From the NCBI GenBank assembly GCA_038373885.1, contig JAWZYV010013532.1, positions 186,001 through 250,000 on the forward strand: a stretch of 64,000 bases of DNA. Direction: 5' to 3'. A program made the position numbers and the translations under genes. Under the pieces are notes generated by a model, which was not told the origin of the DNA, did not search any database, and saw only the letters and a list, made by a program, of their open reading frames with translations. Below are positions 11,181-23,248 of the stretch, piece after piece. Within the stretch, counting starts at the first letter, position 1. Every line of letters begins with the position of its first letter. This DNA is from Cheiracanthium punctorium. Lineage: Eukaryota > Arthropoda > Arachnida > Araneae > Cheiracanthiidae.

Positions 11181-13581
11181 TTGGTCATTCCGAAAACAGT
11201 GATGCCAAAAAAATTTGCATCCTTAATTTTTCCTTGCAAAACACGCTGCTTGAGTGTGCCAACATTTCTAAAATTTCATTTTGAATGTCCGGACTGATCC
11301 ATTTATCGCACTTGGACAATCATGATTCAACATTCAGACACATTGTTCCCAAATGAAAATAGAAGTACAAATTTTCATCATTATTACCATGTAATGCCCA
11401 TGAGTTCTATGCAATTTAAAAAAGGATGATGGCACAACCAAGTGTCAGAGTTGCCAACCTGGCAAAGTGAAAAATCAGGAGACTTGTTTTCGATTAAAAA
11501 ACTAAATTTTAAAAAATCAGGGTTATATCAGCTGAAACTACATTTTGGAGAGAGAGAGAGAAAAGCATCTTTGGTGCTGTTTGTTGCCAGATATAGATAT
11601 TTTTGGAACACAAAAAAAATCAATTTTGAGTCATGTCTTCTATTAGGTAGTCAGTAGCTTGTAAAAAATTTAGCAACATGAAAAATGTTAAGTTGGAAAG
11701 TTAAAAATTTTGGTCAATTTTTTACTCTTAAGTCATTGAAGGATTAAACAAAACAATGTCAAACGAAAAATAATCATTTTTAAGAGTGATGGAAAAAGAT
11801 AGAAATTTCAATGCTTTAGAACATGAAGCTGCACCTCTTTCACTATTATACATTTGTCAGTAAAGTCCGAACTCTAAACCCTCTTTGTTTTCAGTTTGCC
11901 TGGAGTTATGGCTTCCCAGATACCCCCCCCCCCTGTTTTGTCTTTATGCAAATATCCTCCCTGTTCTAATCATTTTATCCGAACAAACTTACCGACATTC
12001 GCGACCTTGACCTGTGATTTCGACTGGCCAAAAGCAATTCCTTTATATTTAATGCAGTTAATTTCCATAATTAATATGATAATTTATCAGAATTGTAGAT
12101 TCTCAAAATATAAAAAAGGGCTTACATTCTATATATTATTATTGTTTGAAATAATAATTCAACTGTGTTCAAACATTATAAAATGTAAAAAAAAGGAAAT
12201 GAAAAAAGGAGAAAGAAATAAAAAGAAAGAAAGCCAAATACCAAAAGCTTTCTAAAGATGGCTTACCCCTTACTCCATACACCTTCGCTAAAACAAAAGA
12301 ACTTTGAGACGACCCAACATCTGGTTACATACCACCCTCATATTTACTACAAAACAAAATTATATCCAATATTTAAATAAAAATTATTGTTTCAAGGGAG
12401 AATGTCTTTTCTATGGGGCACTTTTATTCCTACATTCCTATGGATTTCTGATTCGGAGAAATGCAGAAGATCAACTTGCTTTCCAGGGAAAATCCTCGGA
12501 AATAGCCACAAATATTTCTTATATATTGAATCATTTTGAAAAGTTTGATTACAACTTGATTAAAGCATTTATTCAATCTTTTACTGCAAAGCCCCTGAAA
12601 TGATCGGGGCCGATTGGCTACAGCCTACTCTTGCCTGGAATAATCGGCCCATTGACAAATTAATGCAATTTTGTGAGTGGTTAGTTGGAAGATTCACATA
12701 CGCATCCATTTTGTGAAAGTGAAATAGGATTGTTCACATTAATTTCCTTTTTTTTTTTTTTTCATTAGAGGCAGTCACCCACTCCAATCTCCTCCCTCCC
12801 TTTAATCCATCCTTGATCCAGCCCTGACTCTGTTCTTTCATTTTGGCTCTTGGTTTTCTTTCTATATTTTATTTCTGGATTCATTCTTCTAATTAAGACA
12901 AACTTGTAACATAATTGGTAAGGAATGCACTTTTTATAGGCCATACTTAAGAGAGTGGTCCAAGGCTGTGGGTATTCCCTCCTCCGAGTTGGTGATTTTT
13001 GGTCAACAAAAAAATAATTGCGAAGAATTTTTTTGAAAAATTCTGCCTTTCCCAATGTTTGGAGCCTGTGTATTTTTTTTCTTGGAACTGCATTTTTTGT
13101 CCTACAGTGTGTTACATATCTCTTGTGTATGTCTTATTGCTGTCTATAGAATATACTCTTTCAGATTTACCTAGGTAATCAGTTGGCTAAATAATGCAGG
13201 CATGCAATAGCCACTTACGTTTATATTTATTCTTTTAATGAGTTATCTACAATTGATTTACAGTTCCATAATAGAGCTTCAAAAATTGTCCGATTGAAAA
13301 AAAAAGGAGAAAAAAAGAAAGGAAGAAAGAATTACGCTATTTATCTTTTGCTAAAAAAGAAAGTTTGATCTTGGGAGGGTAGAGGAAACAAAAACTTTCA
13401 AGCTAAAGGTGCGAGGCCCCTAGCATTTGCTACTTTTGCTACATGGCTAATCCGGCACTGTGTAAAATTCATGAAAATTCATAGTAATGCTCAATTCATA
13501 GTAACGCTTATCATTTTACAAGGATAACATGTACCCCCCATTCTAAAAAAAATTTCTGGATCCACTTTTGAGGTTTGCAGT

Positions 13582-14003
13582 CAGGCTCGGACTGGCCAGG
13601 GTGTCCGACTGTCTGCAGACGGGTGGGCCCCCAAACAGAAAAAAAAAAAAAAAAAAAAAAAAAAGAGTGCTATACTGATAGCACTTGAATGAAGTTTCAC
13701 ACAAAAATTTTTTTGCAGCTGCATTTGCACCCCAGAAGGCTTCAAAATACTTCATTTTAAATTTAGTTCTCAAAATTTTTTGAGTGAGGGTTCCCGAATG
13801 AACAAGGGATTAATTAATATGAATGACGCATATTAATTAATAGATTAATATTTTATTAATGCATTAATTATCAATCATAATTAATTAATAACACCATACC
13901 TTCGACATCCCGAAAGTTAACACATCCTATTATTTATCGGTTGCACAATAACCCCCCCCTTCTCTTGAGATGGGCGGGCCCCTACCCTCCCAGTCCGGAC
14001 CTG
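13582..14003. mobile_element. hAT MITE, 422 bp, perfect 8-bp TSD
   Basis: The left end is CAGGCTCGGACTGGCCAGGG. The right end, reverse-complemented, is CAGGTCCGGACTGGGAGGG. It is flanked on both sides by the exact octamer TTTGCAGT (13574-13581 and 14004-14011). The interior has an A26 tract (13639-13664) and GC-rich ends. This TIR type is common in ZMYM-related hAT elements. Confidence 0.88.
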
Positions 14004-14599
14004 TTTGCAGTTTCATAATTCCCCTCCCCCCAAGTCGTAAAAATCCAAGTTCCGACAATGGAGAAAAGGTAACAAATTTAGGCAAGGGGATCTTTGTCTC
14101 CTACCACCACGCAAAAAAAGGGAGGCTCGTATAAGCACTATTTTCAAAATTTTCGTATAGGCACCATTTTCCAGAGGGAGGGTGCAGGGGGCGCTCGTCC
14201 CCTCCGAGAGAAATACATTTACACTGAGAAAACAGCTTTCTTGTCGGACAATGGCATATTTCATGTAATTCTGATAATATTAAAACTTTGCGTTCCCCCA
14301 GTAAAAAATTTCTGTATCTGCCCTTGGATGCCACCTCCCGCCGTGTAAAATTAACATGATTATACGTGTTCAAAAATCTACTTCGTAAAAACATAACACC
14401 CCTAAAAAAATTCTTAGCTATGGCCCTTTCAATTGCAGTCAATATTTTTTTTTTTTTTTTCTATAATGAGCATGCTTTGGGGAATGGGGCGACAAATTTT
14501 AATTTTGTCTAGGGCTGCAGGGATCTAAATGACGCAATAATGCTGAGTACAAGTTCAGCTCCAGGCTGAATTTTCACAGTAACCTCATTGGGGTTTTTA

Positions 14600-14696
14600 G
14601 ATATTTATAAATAGTTCAAACCGGAAATTTTTTTCGATAGATTTATAAATAGTTCAAACCGGAAATTGATTTATAAATAGTTCAAAACAGAAATTG
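14600..14696 (+). repeat. minisatellite, ~3 units
   Basis: The unit GATTTATAAATAGTTCAAAC plus CGGAAATT occurs three times with period about 35-45 bases. The last copy is slightly diverged. Confidence 0.7.
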
Positions 14697-15161
14697 AACA
14701 TGTGAACTCGTGAAGTATACAAATCAATCTCTAAAACAGAAGTAAGTTTGGGAGGAGAGAGACATTGTTTCCAAGGCCCTCTTAATGCCCTTGCTCCTGT
14801 AAAATAACCGCGAATGTAACAATTTTATTTTATGTGAAATAGATTAACGTTTCTAATGGTGTTTGTTTTGCATTGAGGCAAAGCTACTCAATGGCTATGT
14901 GCCAGGGGAAGGGTGGGGGGTCGGAGGATTTTGTAAGGGATTCTAATGCGTATTCACGTAATTCTAATGGAATTGATGTTCTAATTGCTTTAGATAAATA
15001 CTGTATTGTAATAACATGAAATATTTTCAGAATAAGGGAAAACAGAAATGGTAGCAGTAGCATAGCAACGGGGAGGATGAAGGAAGGGACTACAAAAAAA
15101 AAAAAAAAAAAAAGATAGGGGCGGCAAAACTTAAAAAAAAAAAAAAGAGGCGACAAAGTAA

Positions 15162-16151
15162 CACGGTTGGACGGTATTTACCGGTTTTTACCGTCTTTGG
15201 AAAAACATGTTTTTACCAGGGTTTTTACAACCTTTAAGAAAAACTTATTAGTTTGACTATTTTTTTGTCACTTTTTTGAAGATTTGCCTCTCCACCAATG
15301 ACTGAGAGGTTCTGCTCTCAAAACTGGATGGTGGGAGATGCCAGGTTCATATCCCGGTCTTGCCTGTTGATCTAGCTGTTCGGGATTTTCCCATGTTCTT
15401 CTTTTTTTTTTTCCCCCAGAAACCGTGCATAAATACTGGCTAGGATTCCTTAGAAATAGGAAGGTATTCCCCTACAGGACTAGGACCCTAGTGCAGTTAA
15501 TCGGCCTTAATCCACAAGCAAACAATGAAGATTTATCTGCCATTTTTTCATTTTCTCAGGGATAAAAGTTCAGGACATTTAATATCACTATTTCCATTTC
15601 TATATAACAATATTCACCTAATTCAGTGTCTGATTTGGTAAGTAAAGAATGCTATACAAAAATAGTTCACTTTAAAGAATATAATAAACACAGAAAACTT
15701 TCATCTATGTTTTCATCTTACAAGAATTCAAATTCATAGATAATGTACATTTATCATTATCAAACTTATTAAAACTATTATGAGAAGGCACATTACACTA
15801 TTTATTACAATTATGTAATGCAGGCTAGTTTAATAATTTTTACTTAAAGGAAAATTGTAAATATACTTTTATTACACTTATCTTAATCATTTTAATGAAA
15901 ACCAAATGCTTACAAATATTATTTATTACATAATGTAGTTTGCATCATCAGGATGTCCTGATGATGATATATCCACATCAATTACATGAAAATACAGTTT
16001 TATAAATAGCATTAATATACAGTTCATGACTCAGGGAGTTTATTGTATAATTAGGTTTTTACCCCTTTTTCCCAGGTTTTTACCGGTAAAATCCTACTTT
16101 TTTACCATGCCCTGGTAAAAACCAGTATTTACCGGTAAAAAGCCAACCCTG
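15162..16151. mobile_element. hAT MITE, 990 bp, perfect 8-bp TSD
   Basis: The left end CACGGTTGGACGGTATTTAC and the right end (reverse-complemented) CAGGGTTGGCTTTTTACC are related TIRs. Both continue into multiple TTTACCGGTAAAA-type motifs. The octamer CAAAGTAA flanks the element at 15154-15161 and 16152-16159. There is no transposase; a SINE is nested near the left end. Confidence 0.85.
15289..15520 (+). repeat. tRNA-derived SINE nested in hAT
   Basis: The head is CCAATGACTGAGAGG with B-box-like CAGGTTCATATCCC, followed by the body GATCTAGCTGTTCGGG...CCGTGCATAAATACTGG. It matches the family at 20207 and 39108. Confidence 0.65.
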
Positions 16152-16218
16152 CAAAGTAAGGGATAAAAATGGGGGGGGGGGAGAACACTAAAACTTAGAA
16201 AAGCAAAAAGGCTGAAAG

Positions 16219-16249
16219 ACGACCTATAGAAGAAAATTCTATAGGTCGT
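16219..16249. repeat. perfect hairpin, 13-bp stem
   Basis: ACGACCTATAGAA and TTCTATAGGTCGT are separated by five bases. No T run follows. It is possibly a remnant of a foldback element. Confidence 0.6.
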
Positions 16250-16685
16250 TCTAATCTAAACCTAAGAATATCTATAGAAAAATGACAGAAATTTATGATT
16301 TATCGCAGATACAAAATGATGATTTAGTGCCCCGGACAGCCCACCATTTCAAAGTTTCACTGTATCTCACATCCCCCCTCCATCCCACACTCACACACTT
16401 TAAAACAGCCCAATCAATATGTAGTAATATTTTATCTCATTCAATTAGGATTGAACGCTTGCTGTGGAAGCAGGGTAAGGGGATGAGAATTCGTCGGCAA
16501 GCTGTAGCAACCTTATTGTTGTAACTTGCCTTATGGCAATGTCTTTTAGTCTTATATGGCACATAAAAAATGTATACAATTTAATGGTTGTACAAGGAAC
16601 CCATATGGTATTCACATTAAATTACTTTTAAGTACTATATTAATATTAAACTGGGCTAGAAAAAACTCAAGCTGGTATTTAGATT

Positions 16686-16858
16686 AAAATAACAGCAAAA
16701 CACTTTGCTAAACACACCATGCATAAAATTAATATGCACGTTTTCGGAGAAGTCGAAATTGTTTTGAATTGATAAAGGTTCGATCTTTGTACTATCAGAA
16801 ACTTGCATATTCTTTTAATTTGGTTGTTCTAACAAAGTGCTTTGCTGTTATCTTGTTC
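16686..16858. repeat. MITE-like inverted repeat
   Basis: AACAGCAAAACACTTTGCTA (about 16689) is mirrored by AACAAAGTGCTTTGCTGTTA (about 16832-16851). The arms extend imperfectly to GATTA/TAATC. Confidence 0.5.
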
Positions 16859-16871
16859 TACGCTAATCTGT

Positions 16872-17020
16872 GTCATTTAGAGCTACTTGCGCCTTCTCTA
16901 GAGTTTCCCTCCATAATTTGAATTGGAACCTCATCAGAAAGAAGGGGGACTTCTGAACATTGGAAACTGCTGAGCGATTGCCAAGAAGACTTTCGGATCC
17001 ACACAATTCAGCATGCACGT
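16872..17020 (-). repeat. SINE fragment (family of 19598-19878)
   Basis: Blocks TAGAGCTAC, TTGGAACCTCATCAGAA, ACTTCTGAA and GACTTTCGGA... appear in the same order as in the copy at 19598-19878. The tRNA-like head is missing. It abuts a hAT-type end CAGTGGCATAGCC at 17021. Confidence 0.55.
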
Positions 17021-17467
17021 ACAGTGGCATAGCCAAAAAAAAAAGTATTTAGGGTCTTTTTAAGGCAATGCCGAAACAAAAAATTTTGTGATTTGGAAAT
17101 AGTGAGCTTCTAAAAGGCCTTTTTTAAGGTACATTGAGGCCCATTATCTAGGGCCATAATGGACAATTGCAGTAGTGAAAAAAAACAATATTCTTATTAA
17201 TTATGAAGAAAAAGTCTTCCAAATTCCATTTTTGAAAGAAAAATTATCGAAAGGACGCTTAAAATATATTCATTTGCAATTAAAAATCATTAAAATTTGC
17301 AGGAAGTGGCCAGCCACTCGAAACGCTTTCCGATTGGTCCGACCAGATCTGATGTCACAAGCCCCGTCGACCGCCTCGTTTTCTTCATTTGAGAACGAGC
17401 GAATCCAGATATTGTAAGATATTTTCTTTATTACATCACGTTAACTTTTAATTCAAGGGTTAGGACA

Positions 17468-17594
17468 ATGGAAAAAGGATACATGAAAGCACAGAGTGAC
17501 AATTTACCGAGAATTACTGAAGAAATGATTGTAAATTTTTTTAAAACAATCTAGACTTTTTGTCGGCAGAAATCAAAGGAACAAAGTCTGAACG
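17468..17594 (+). pseudogene. SWIM/YqaJ transposon protein, exon 1
   Basis: The exon starts at ATG (MEKGYMKAQSDNLPRITEEM) and ends at the donor CG|GTAAGT. The frame slips by one base in the T7 run at about 17535. After the slip the reading is NLDFLSAEIKGTKSER, which joins in phase to exon 2 (CG+A gives Arg). The start of the family (short acidic leader, then ...GYVQLKRDG) fits. The one-base homopolymer slip is either a decay mutation or a sequencing error. Confidence 0.7.
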
Positions 17595-18353
17595 GTAAGT
17601 GTCTCTGTTTTGTTCGTTATTACAGAATATGTGTGTGTATATATGTATATATATGATATATTATTTAATTATTTCTGATATTTGGATCATTTTTCATGTT
17701 ATTTGAAATGGTAAAATTTATTAAAACAAAATAAAGTTGGGGGAAGAATTCTAGCTCGTGCCCAATCTTGCCCTTTTGTCTAGCGATTTTATTAGGATCA
17801 GTACAATTATTGAAACTTATGCATAGTTATAAATTTGATATTTGAGTTATTATACTTTATTATTAATAATAATTCATATTCTGATAATTTTTATGAAATA
17901 GTTGTGAAAATTATTTATTTCTGATACAGGATTTAGTATCTATCTGTAGAAGACAATAATTTACAGCGGTAGAATGCAGCTATACTAATGCTAACTGTTT
18001 CTAGCAAGTATATTTGTAATACAGTTAAATAATTTGAGAAGTAAAACGTATCTATTTAAAATTTATAATACGAAAACTTAAAAAAACATTCAAATTAAAA
18101 AGCGTTTCCCACCTAATACTTTTGTGCTACTGCTGCCGTCTGTTGGAACTAAACGAAGTTGAAATATTTAATCATTTAAACAATAGCGTATGCTCATATG
18201 CGTGCGTGTATATAAGCACACATTAAATTAAATTACATTCTACACATTAAATTTGCCAGGTTGTGCGTCATCTCACTGTATAGTAAAGAAATAGATATAC
18301 AGCTATAAAGTTTTTTTTTTTTTTAAACTAATAAAAGTTTTTTGCTTTTACAG

Positions 18354-19222
18354 ATCTACTAGAAACTCTTACGGTGATAATGCCATTGGTTATGTGCAGC
18401 TAAAAAGAGATGGTGACATTTGCACAGTGAAAGGAAGAATAACACCTGAGCATAAAGTCAGGAAAAAAGCATATAATGTCACTTTAATATGCAACGAAGA
18501 CAGAGAAACTGTGACTGTTCAGTGCGAAGATTGTGCTGCAAGCCAAAGTGGCTGTAAACATTCAGTAGCATTCTTATTCTGGACTCACAGAAGAAGTTTG
18601 GAAGCTTCGAAGACAGAAGTTGAATGCTACTGGAAAAAATCCCAGCTATCAAAAGTTGGCACGACAGAAAAATATATACATGCTGCTAAAATGGGAAAAA
18701 ATATGATTAAGGAATTGCCCCCAAAAAACAATGAAATTCTTCTAGACAGATTAAATAAAGCTAAAAAAAATAATGTTGAGGATATGCAGTTGTGCAATTT
18801 ATTGAGTTTGAAAAATTCCAAAAATTTGTCAGTTCATCAGTTCAAATTGGAATTCAATTTACGAAATGCTGGTGAAACTGCAGATGACTTCATCAGATTT
18901 ATGAGTGTACACATGACGGATGATTTGTGTAGGGAAATAAATAGGCTGACAAATGGTCAAGCAAACAACTTTATGCGGCATGAATTGCGTTATGCAAGCA
19001 TCACTGTGTCAAAGTTGTATGAGGCTGTCAACTGCAAAACAGTAAATGGCAACCTAGTAGAATCAGTATTAGGAGGAAAATTTAGAATCACCTAAGCAAT
19101 AAGAAGGGGAAAAGAATTAGAAAATAAAGTTTTGCAAAAACTTAATAAAAAATATAACTACAAGATAAAAACATGCGGCCTGTTTTTAAAATCAAGCTGG
19201 CCTGTTTTGGGAGCATCTCCTG
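18354..19222 (+). pseudogene. SWIM zinc-finger / YqaJ-type nuclease gene, exon 2 (5' part)
   Basis: The acceptor TTTTTGCTTTTACAG precedes the exon. The reading runs STRNSYGDNAIGYVQLKRDG, a long basic region, then a SWIM zinc-binding motif: C in CEDC plus CKH in SGCKHSVAF (about 18528-18570). This is followed by a helical segment and the approach to the nuclease core (GLFLKSSWPVLGASP). A TAA at 19093-19095 interrupts an otherwise open frame that continues to 19222. There the 4.0 kb hAT has inserted just after the GASP codons. In the PD-(D/E)XK family represented by YqaJ and lambda exonuclease, the next residue (D of PDG) binds catalytic metal. The insertion therefore cuts the active site. The role in transposition is unknown. 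Confidence 0.85.
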
Positions 19223-19597
19223 CAGTGGCGGATCCACGGGGGGGGGGCACTGTAGCACTGTATATACAGTTGACTCTCTGTTTAACAACGATCTCTTTCT
19301 AAAGACGATATTTCAAAGTCCCAGCAACTCCAACGTAAAAAATTTCTATTCAAAGAAGAGGTCATTTCTGTTTAACAACGATTTTTTTTTTTCATCTTAC
19401 GCTACAGGAACAAGAGAAAATTTATTTAAGCGTGTGGAAAAAAGTGTCGGGGAATGTCAAAAGTGCAATTCGCAAGACATTCTCAACTACCTGAGTGTAT
19501 TCTCAAAGGTATTTTAGAAGCAAAGATAAAATTCTTGAAGCAGCGCAAAAATTTAGTTCGGGATCCAAATCCAAACGGCTGAAAAGTCAATGTGGCT

Positions 19598-19878
19598 GAT
19601 TTATTTATTTGCCAGAAGAGGACAGCTCGCTTCACTGAATGTGTCGCTTAGAGCTACATATATGTCTTTCCCGGAATTTCCCGCCACAATTTGGAACCTC
19701 ATCAGAAGGTGGGGGGGGGGCTTCTGAATATTGGCACCCCTCGGAAACTGCTAGCGACCGCCGAGAGGACTTTCGGAACCACGGATTTAACGTGCGCGTA
19801 CACCACATGTACACGGTGGTCTTTAGTGGTGCGCCGGTATCGAACCCACAACCTACAGGTTACAAGTACAACGCCTTA
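19598..19878 (-). repeat. tRNA-derived SINE, private to hAT copy A
   Basis: On the minus strand there is a tRNA-like head with B box GGTTCGATACC. The body follows, ending in an AAATAAATAAAT tail at about 19598. Copy B lacks this block between GTCAATGTGGC and AGAGTTTGC, so it was inserted in A or lost from B. Confidence 0.7.
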
Positions 19879-19949
19879 GAGTTTGCCAAGGCACTTCTGC
19901 ATGCAAATGGTTGCTTGAAGCAAGAGCGTCCAACATTCTAATTTCGGAG

Positions 19950-20165
19950 CCCCACCATGGCCGAGTTGATAAGATAATCGACATGATAGACGGTTGAAGT
20001 GTGAAGGTCCAGCGTTTGGGCGTACCGCGCCGCTCTCGATCTAACTATCTGGAGTTTTTCCAGATGATTTTCTCCAGATTTAACGTGAATACGCGTCAGA
20101 ACATCTGAAAAAATCCTCCGACCAAGGCGCTGACCCCAGAATGCAGATGTCTCTAGTATAGGCTT
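19950..20165 (+). repeat. tRNA-derived SINE
   Basis: Head CCATGGCCGAGTTGATAAG and a degenerate B box (GCGTTTGGGCGTACC) are followed by the body CTCGATCTAACTATCTGGAG. The same copy sits at 45175 in hAT copy B, so it predates the split of the two copies. Confidence 0.7.
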
Positions 20166-20206
20166 GCCACATAACATCACATATCGCATAACTCCAATTT
20201 CTGGAG

Positions 20207-20415
20207 GCCCGACGAGTGGCTGAGCGCATAGCGCTCGTAACTGGGAGAAGAAAAGTGCCTGGTTCAAACTCAGGGCGCGTCCGTCAATCTAGCTGTTCTT
20301 ATGCAGTTTTCTCCGAAACTTCCCAAAAATATGGATTAAGACCCCTTAGAAAAACCCCCCACGTAGGGCACCCCGTACTCGGCCTACATCCCTCATGCAG
20401 ATAATTGTTCGTATT
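20207..20415 (+). repeat. tRNA-derived SINE with A-rich tail
   Basis: A box GAGTGGCTGAGCGCATAGCG and B box GGTTCAAACTC are followed by the body CAATCTAGCTGTTC...AAAATATGGATTAAGACC and a tail AAATAAAATAAAATC. It is shared with copy B (45427). Confidence 0.75.
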
Positions 20416-20804
20416 ACCGAAATAAAATAAAATCAAGCAATTACTGCAGTGCTGTTATTCTGGCAGAAAAATTTGGAATGCAAAATTTTCAGGCTTCGGC
20501 TGGTTAGCTAGAAAAATTCATAAAATGGAAGCTGACGCATTTCACATTTGAGAAAATCTGGAAGAAAGAATAGCGGGAAGGCGAAAAATGAAACAACTGA
20601 CTCATTTTGATTTTCATGAAACCTAATTTTATTGTATTGCTTGTTTTTACTAGCTTTTTTTAAGGTAACTTAAAATCATTTTTTGTGGATAATAAAATAA
20701 TATAATAATAATAGAAGTAACATCTTTAAACATGCCAATATATCAAGAAATATATTCACAGTCCTAAGAATGTGTAAAGTGTAAAGGGTTGGTGTTGGTG
20801 CTGT

Positions 20805-20985
20805 AGGATTACGGCCAATTATCTGCACATGGAATCTAAGCCGATGGGTGGGGTGCACTCCGTGGGGGGTCTTTCTAAGGGGCCTAACTCTATTTAGTCT
20901 AAGTTTCGGAGGAAAGCATGGAAAACTCCGAACTGTTAGGTCGGCGGACGCGAACTGGTTTTGAACCAGGCACCTTCCAAAATGT
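20805..20985 (-). repeat. tRNA-derived SINE, minus strand
   Basis: Reverse-complemented, the head carries GGTTCAAAACCAGTTCGCG, and the body ends at CAGATAATTGGCCGTAAT near the left. It is shared with copy B (47045-47235). Confidence 0.65.
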
Positions 20986-21971
20986 AAAGGGAAATGTTAT
21001 TCTTGTGTGTAGCATTAAACGGCTACAGGAAGGTGTAGTCCTGTGCCGGAGGACGCGAGGCTGTTTCAGACCCATTCTCGGGGTAGGCATTAGGCGAGGC
21101 GGCTCGAGACTCTGGCTTAGGGCCGTTATTGTGGGATCCTGGCCGGTCTTCGCTGGCTGGCAAACCCTGGAGCGAGCTGTGAAAATCCTTGGGCCGCTAT
21201 GACTGTCAGCGGAAGAATCGGTCGAACTGCGGTTACATTATTTTATTGGGTAATTCGATACATCTTTCCTTGGCAGTTGCTGTCAAGCGAAAAAGTCGCT
21301 GCTGGGCTGCATCAGCCCCTTTTATTAACTTTTGAGCTCGTGTCACATGATCCATGCAAGTTGCAATTATTGGCAGATCCCAAAATCTGGGCAGCGGTAT
21401 TTCAAGGTTTGTTATGGCTTTTAAGAAGCCAGATATGGCTTTTAAGAAGACTGGACGTGGGGACCGTCTACAAAATTACAAAGGAATTGCTAGGGACCGT
21501 GTAGTAATTGCAGCTTTTGAAAGCAGATTCCTTTGTTCCAACTGAATTAAAACTGCGTAGTTCTAGAAATGTGGGATTTTAGCGGGCTTCTGATTTGTAA
21601 TGTTATATATATATGGCTTGTCCTCCCACTTCTCTGTAGCTTTAACAGCTCTGTTTTATACAATTTCTTGCCTCTGGATTATCAATTTTTTATTTCATGT
21701 TTCTAGTTTTTCAGTACTTTTTTTGTTATCATGTGCTACTACTTAATGTTTTACTAGGGATTCCATATTACGAAAGTTTAGCTATTTTATATTATATATA
21801 CATATACCAAGAATATTTACACCAATACTTATTCAATCCTTGTGGACTAAACGTAATTTCTCTATTTACAAAAATGATATAGAGCTTTTATTTTTAAACA
21901 GAAGGAGAGGCACATTTTATTAATTAGCTATCGCCACAGTGGCTGGAGCAGTGTTCCCAGATTTATTTGTA

Positions 21972-22130
21972 CAGTGGAACCTGTCTAATGGGACTACCCT
22001 TGGGAAGAACAAAACTAGTCACCTTACAAAGGTGGTAAAGTGTGATGGTAGCAAAGCGAAATTGCATTAAAGTTGTCACTATAGACAGACGATCTCTTTA
22101 CAAAAGTGGTCATTTTAGCAGGTTCCACCA
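21972..22130. mobile_element. TA-flanked MITE, TIR CAGTGGAACCTG
   Basis: The left end is TA-CAGTGGAACCTGTCTAATG. The right end, reverse-complemented, is TA-TGGTGGAACCTGCTA. It is a Tc1/mariner/pogo-type MITE. The same insertion is present in hAT copy B at 47460-47606, so it was carried by their common ancestor. Confidence 0.75.
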
Positions 22131-23248
22131 TATTTGAATGGACGACGGCACACTGATACGGGAAAAAAAATCTTCCGTTGCTCTCTCCATTTTATAGGGG
22201 CCGGAGTTTGCGATTTAGTGAGGAAATCTTATCGGTAAACCCCGAATTGCTATTAAAAAGTCCTAAAATTCGCGATGAGAATGCCCTCTTATCCACTGCA
22301 GTCACATTAGACGCAGCAGCAATCAGCATCGGCCTTAAGTGATGCTGAAGCATAGACGAACAATCCAACCCTCCGCAATTTGTACAGCTTTCATTCTTTC
22401 AACTGCTCTCATAAGTTGTCTACACCACCCAGACGAATAAGTACAAATCCTCATTATAAAAGTAAAACATATTCTAAGATATCAGACAAAGCGAGTACCT
22501 GGCAATGTATAGCGGGTCTGGTTTTAAAAAAGAAAGCTCAAATTGTAAATAGCAGGTAATAGTGATAATAGTTGTAAATAGCAATTGAGGTTTGTTTACT
22601 ACAGTCTTCACTGAAAGGATGGGAATTACTTAAACTGGAAAACTTAATGCCATCCTAAAATGTGTAAATGTATGCTGTGAACACTGTATATAGCACGGTG
22701 GCTGTGAAATGGGTTCAATATTGCATTCAGCAGTTGTACTCTGTACACACTAAAATGTTAATGGGTAGGGCCCACGAACAACAAAATGAATAATTGCCGT
22801 TGCTGATTAGCCGTGTCTTGTCGTCACTACAGGGGTTAAGGCGAGATTTTTCGGGTGAAATTTACGACTTTTAATGGCCATTCGGGATCTACCAACAAGA
22901 TTAATGTGTTAAATTTAAAACACTGTTCCCCAACACAATGGAGAGAGCAACGGAACATTTTTTTCCCGTATCAGTCCCGTCGTCCATTGAAACGCATAAA
23001 ACACGTAGCTTATGAGCATCGGCCATAACTTGATCGGTATAGGGCACACGATAGCTCTGCCCCCCCTTCCCTTTCCGAGTTTTCTTTGACGGTTCTTGCA
23101 GCAGACAACATACTTATTTAGTTGTGATATACCATGTCTAGTTACACATTGGGAAATCAATTTATCATTTTTCATGTTATTTGAAATGAAAAACGGAACT
23201 AATGAAAAATGGAGCCCCCCCTAGATGATTTCTCTGGATCCGCCCCTG

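Larger units (their letters stand above)
9894..13460. mobile_element. hAT element, 3.57 kb, TIR CAGTGCCGGATTA
   Basis: The left end CAGTGCCGGATTAAGTG and the right end (reverse-complemented) CAGTGCCGGATTAGCCA share further similarity through TAGCAAATG and GGGGCC. The flanks TACAAAAT (9886-9893) and TGTAAAAT (13461-13468) agree at 6 of 8 bases, consistent with an aged 8-bp hAT duplication. No transposase is recognised inside. The largest internal ORF (12304-12603, 99 aa) has no family I know. Confidence 0.8.
19223..23248. mobile_element. hAT element copy A, 4,026 bp, perfect 8-bp TSD
   Basis: The left end is CAGTGGCGGATCCACGGGG. The right end, reverse-complemented, is CAGGGGCGGATCCAGAGAAA. 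Octamer ATCTCCTG lies at 19215-19222 and 23249-23256. No transposase was found, so it is non-autonomous. It carries at least three nested or incorporated SINEs and a TA-flanked MITE, all but one shared with copy B (44340-48691). It is inserted in the YqaJ gene of the ISL2EU-like element. Deleting it together with one octamer restores the reading frame across GASP-DG. Confidence 0.93.
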
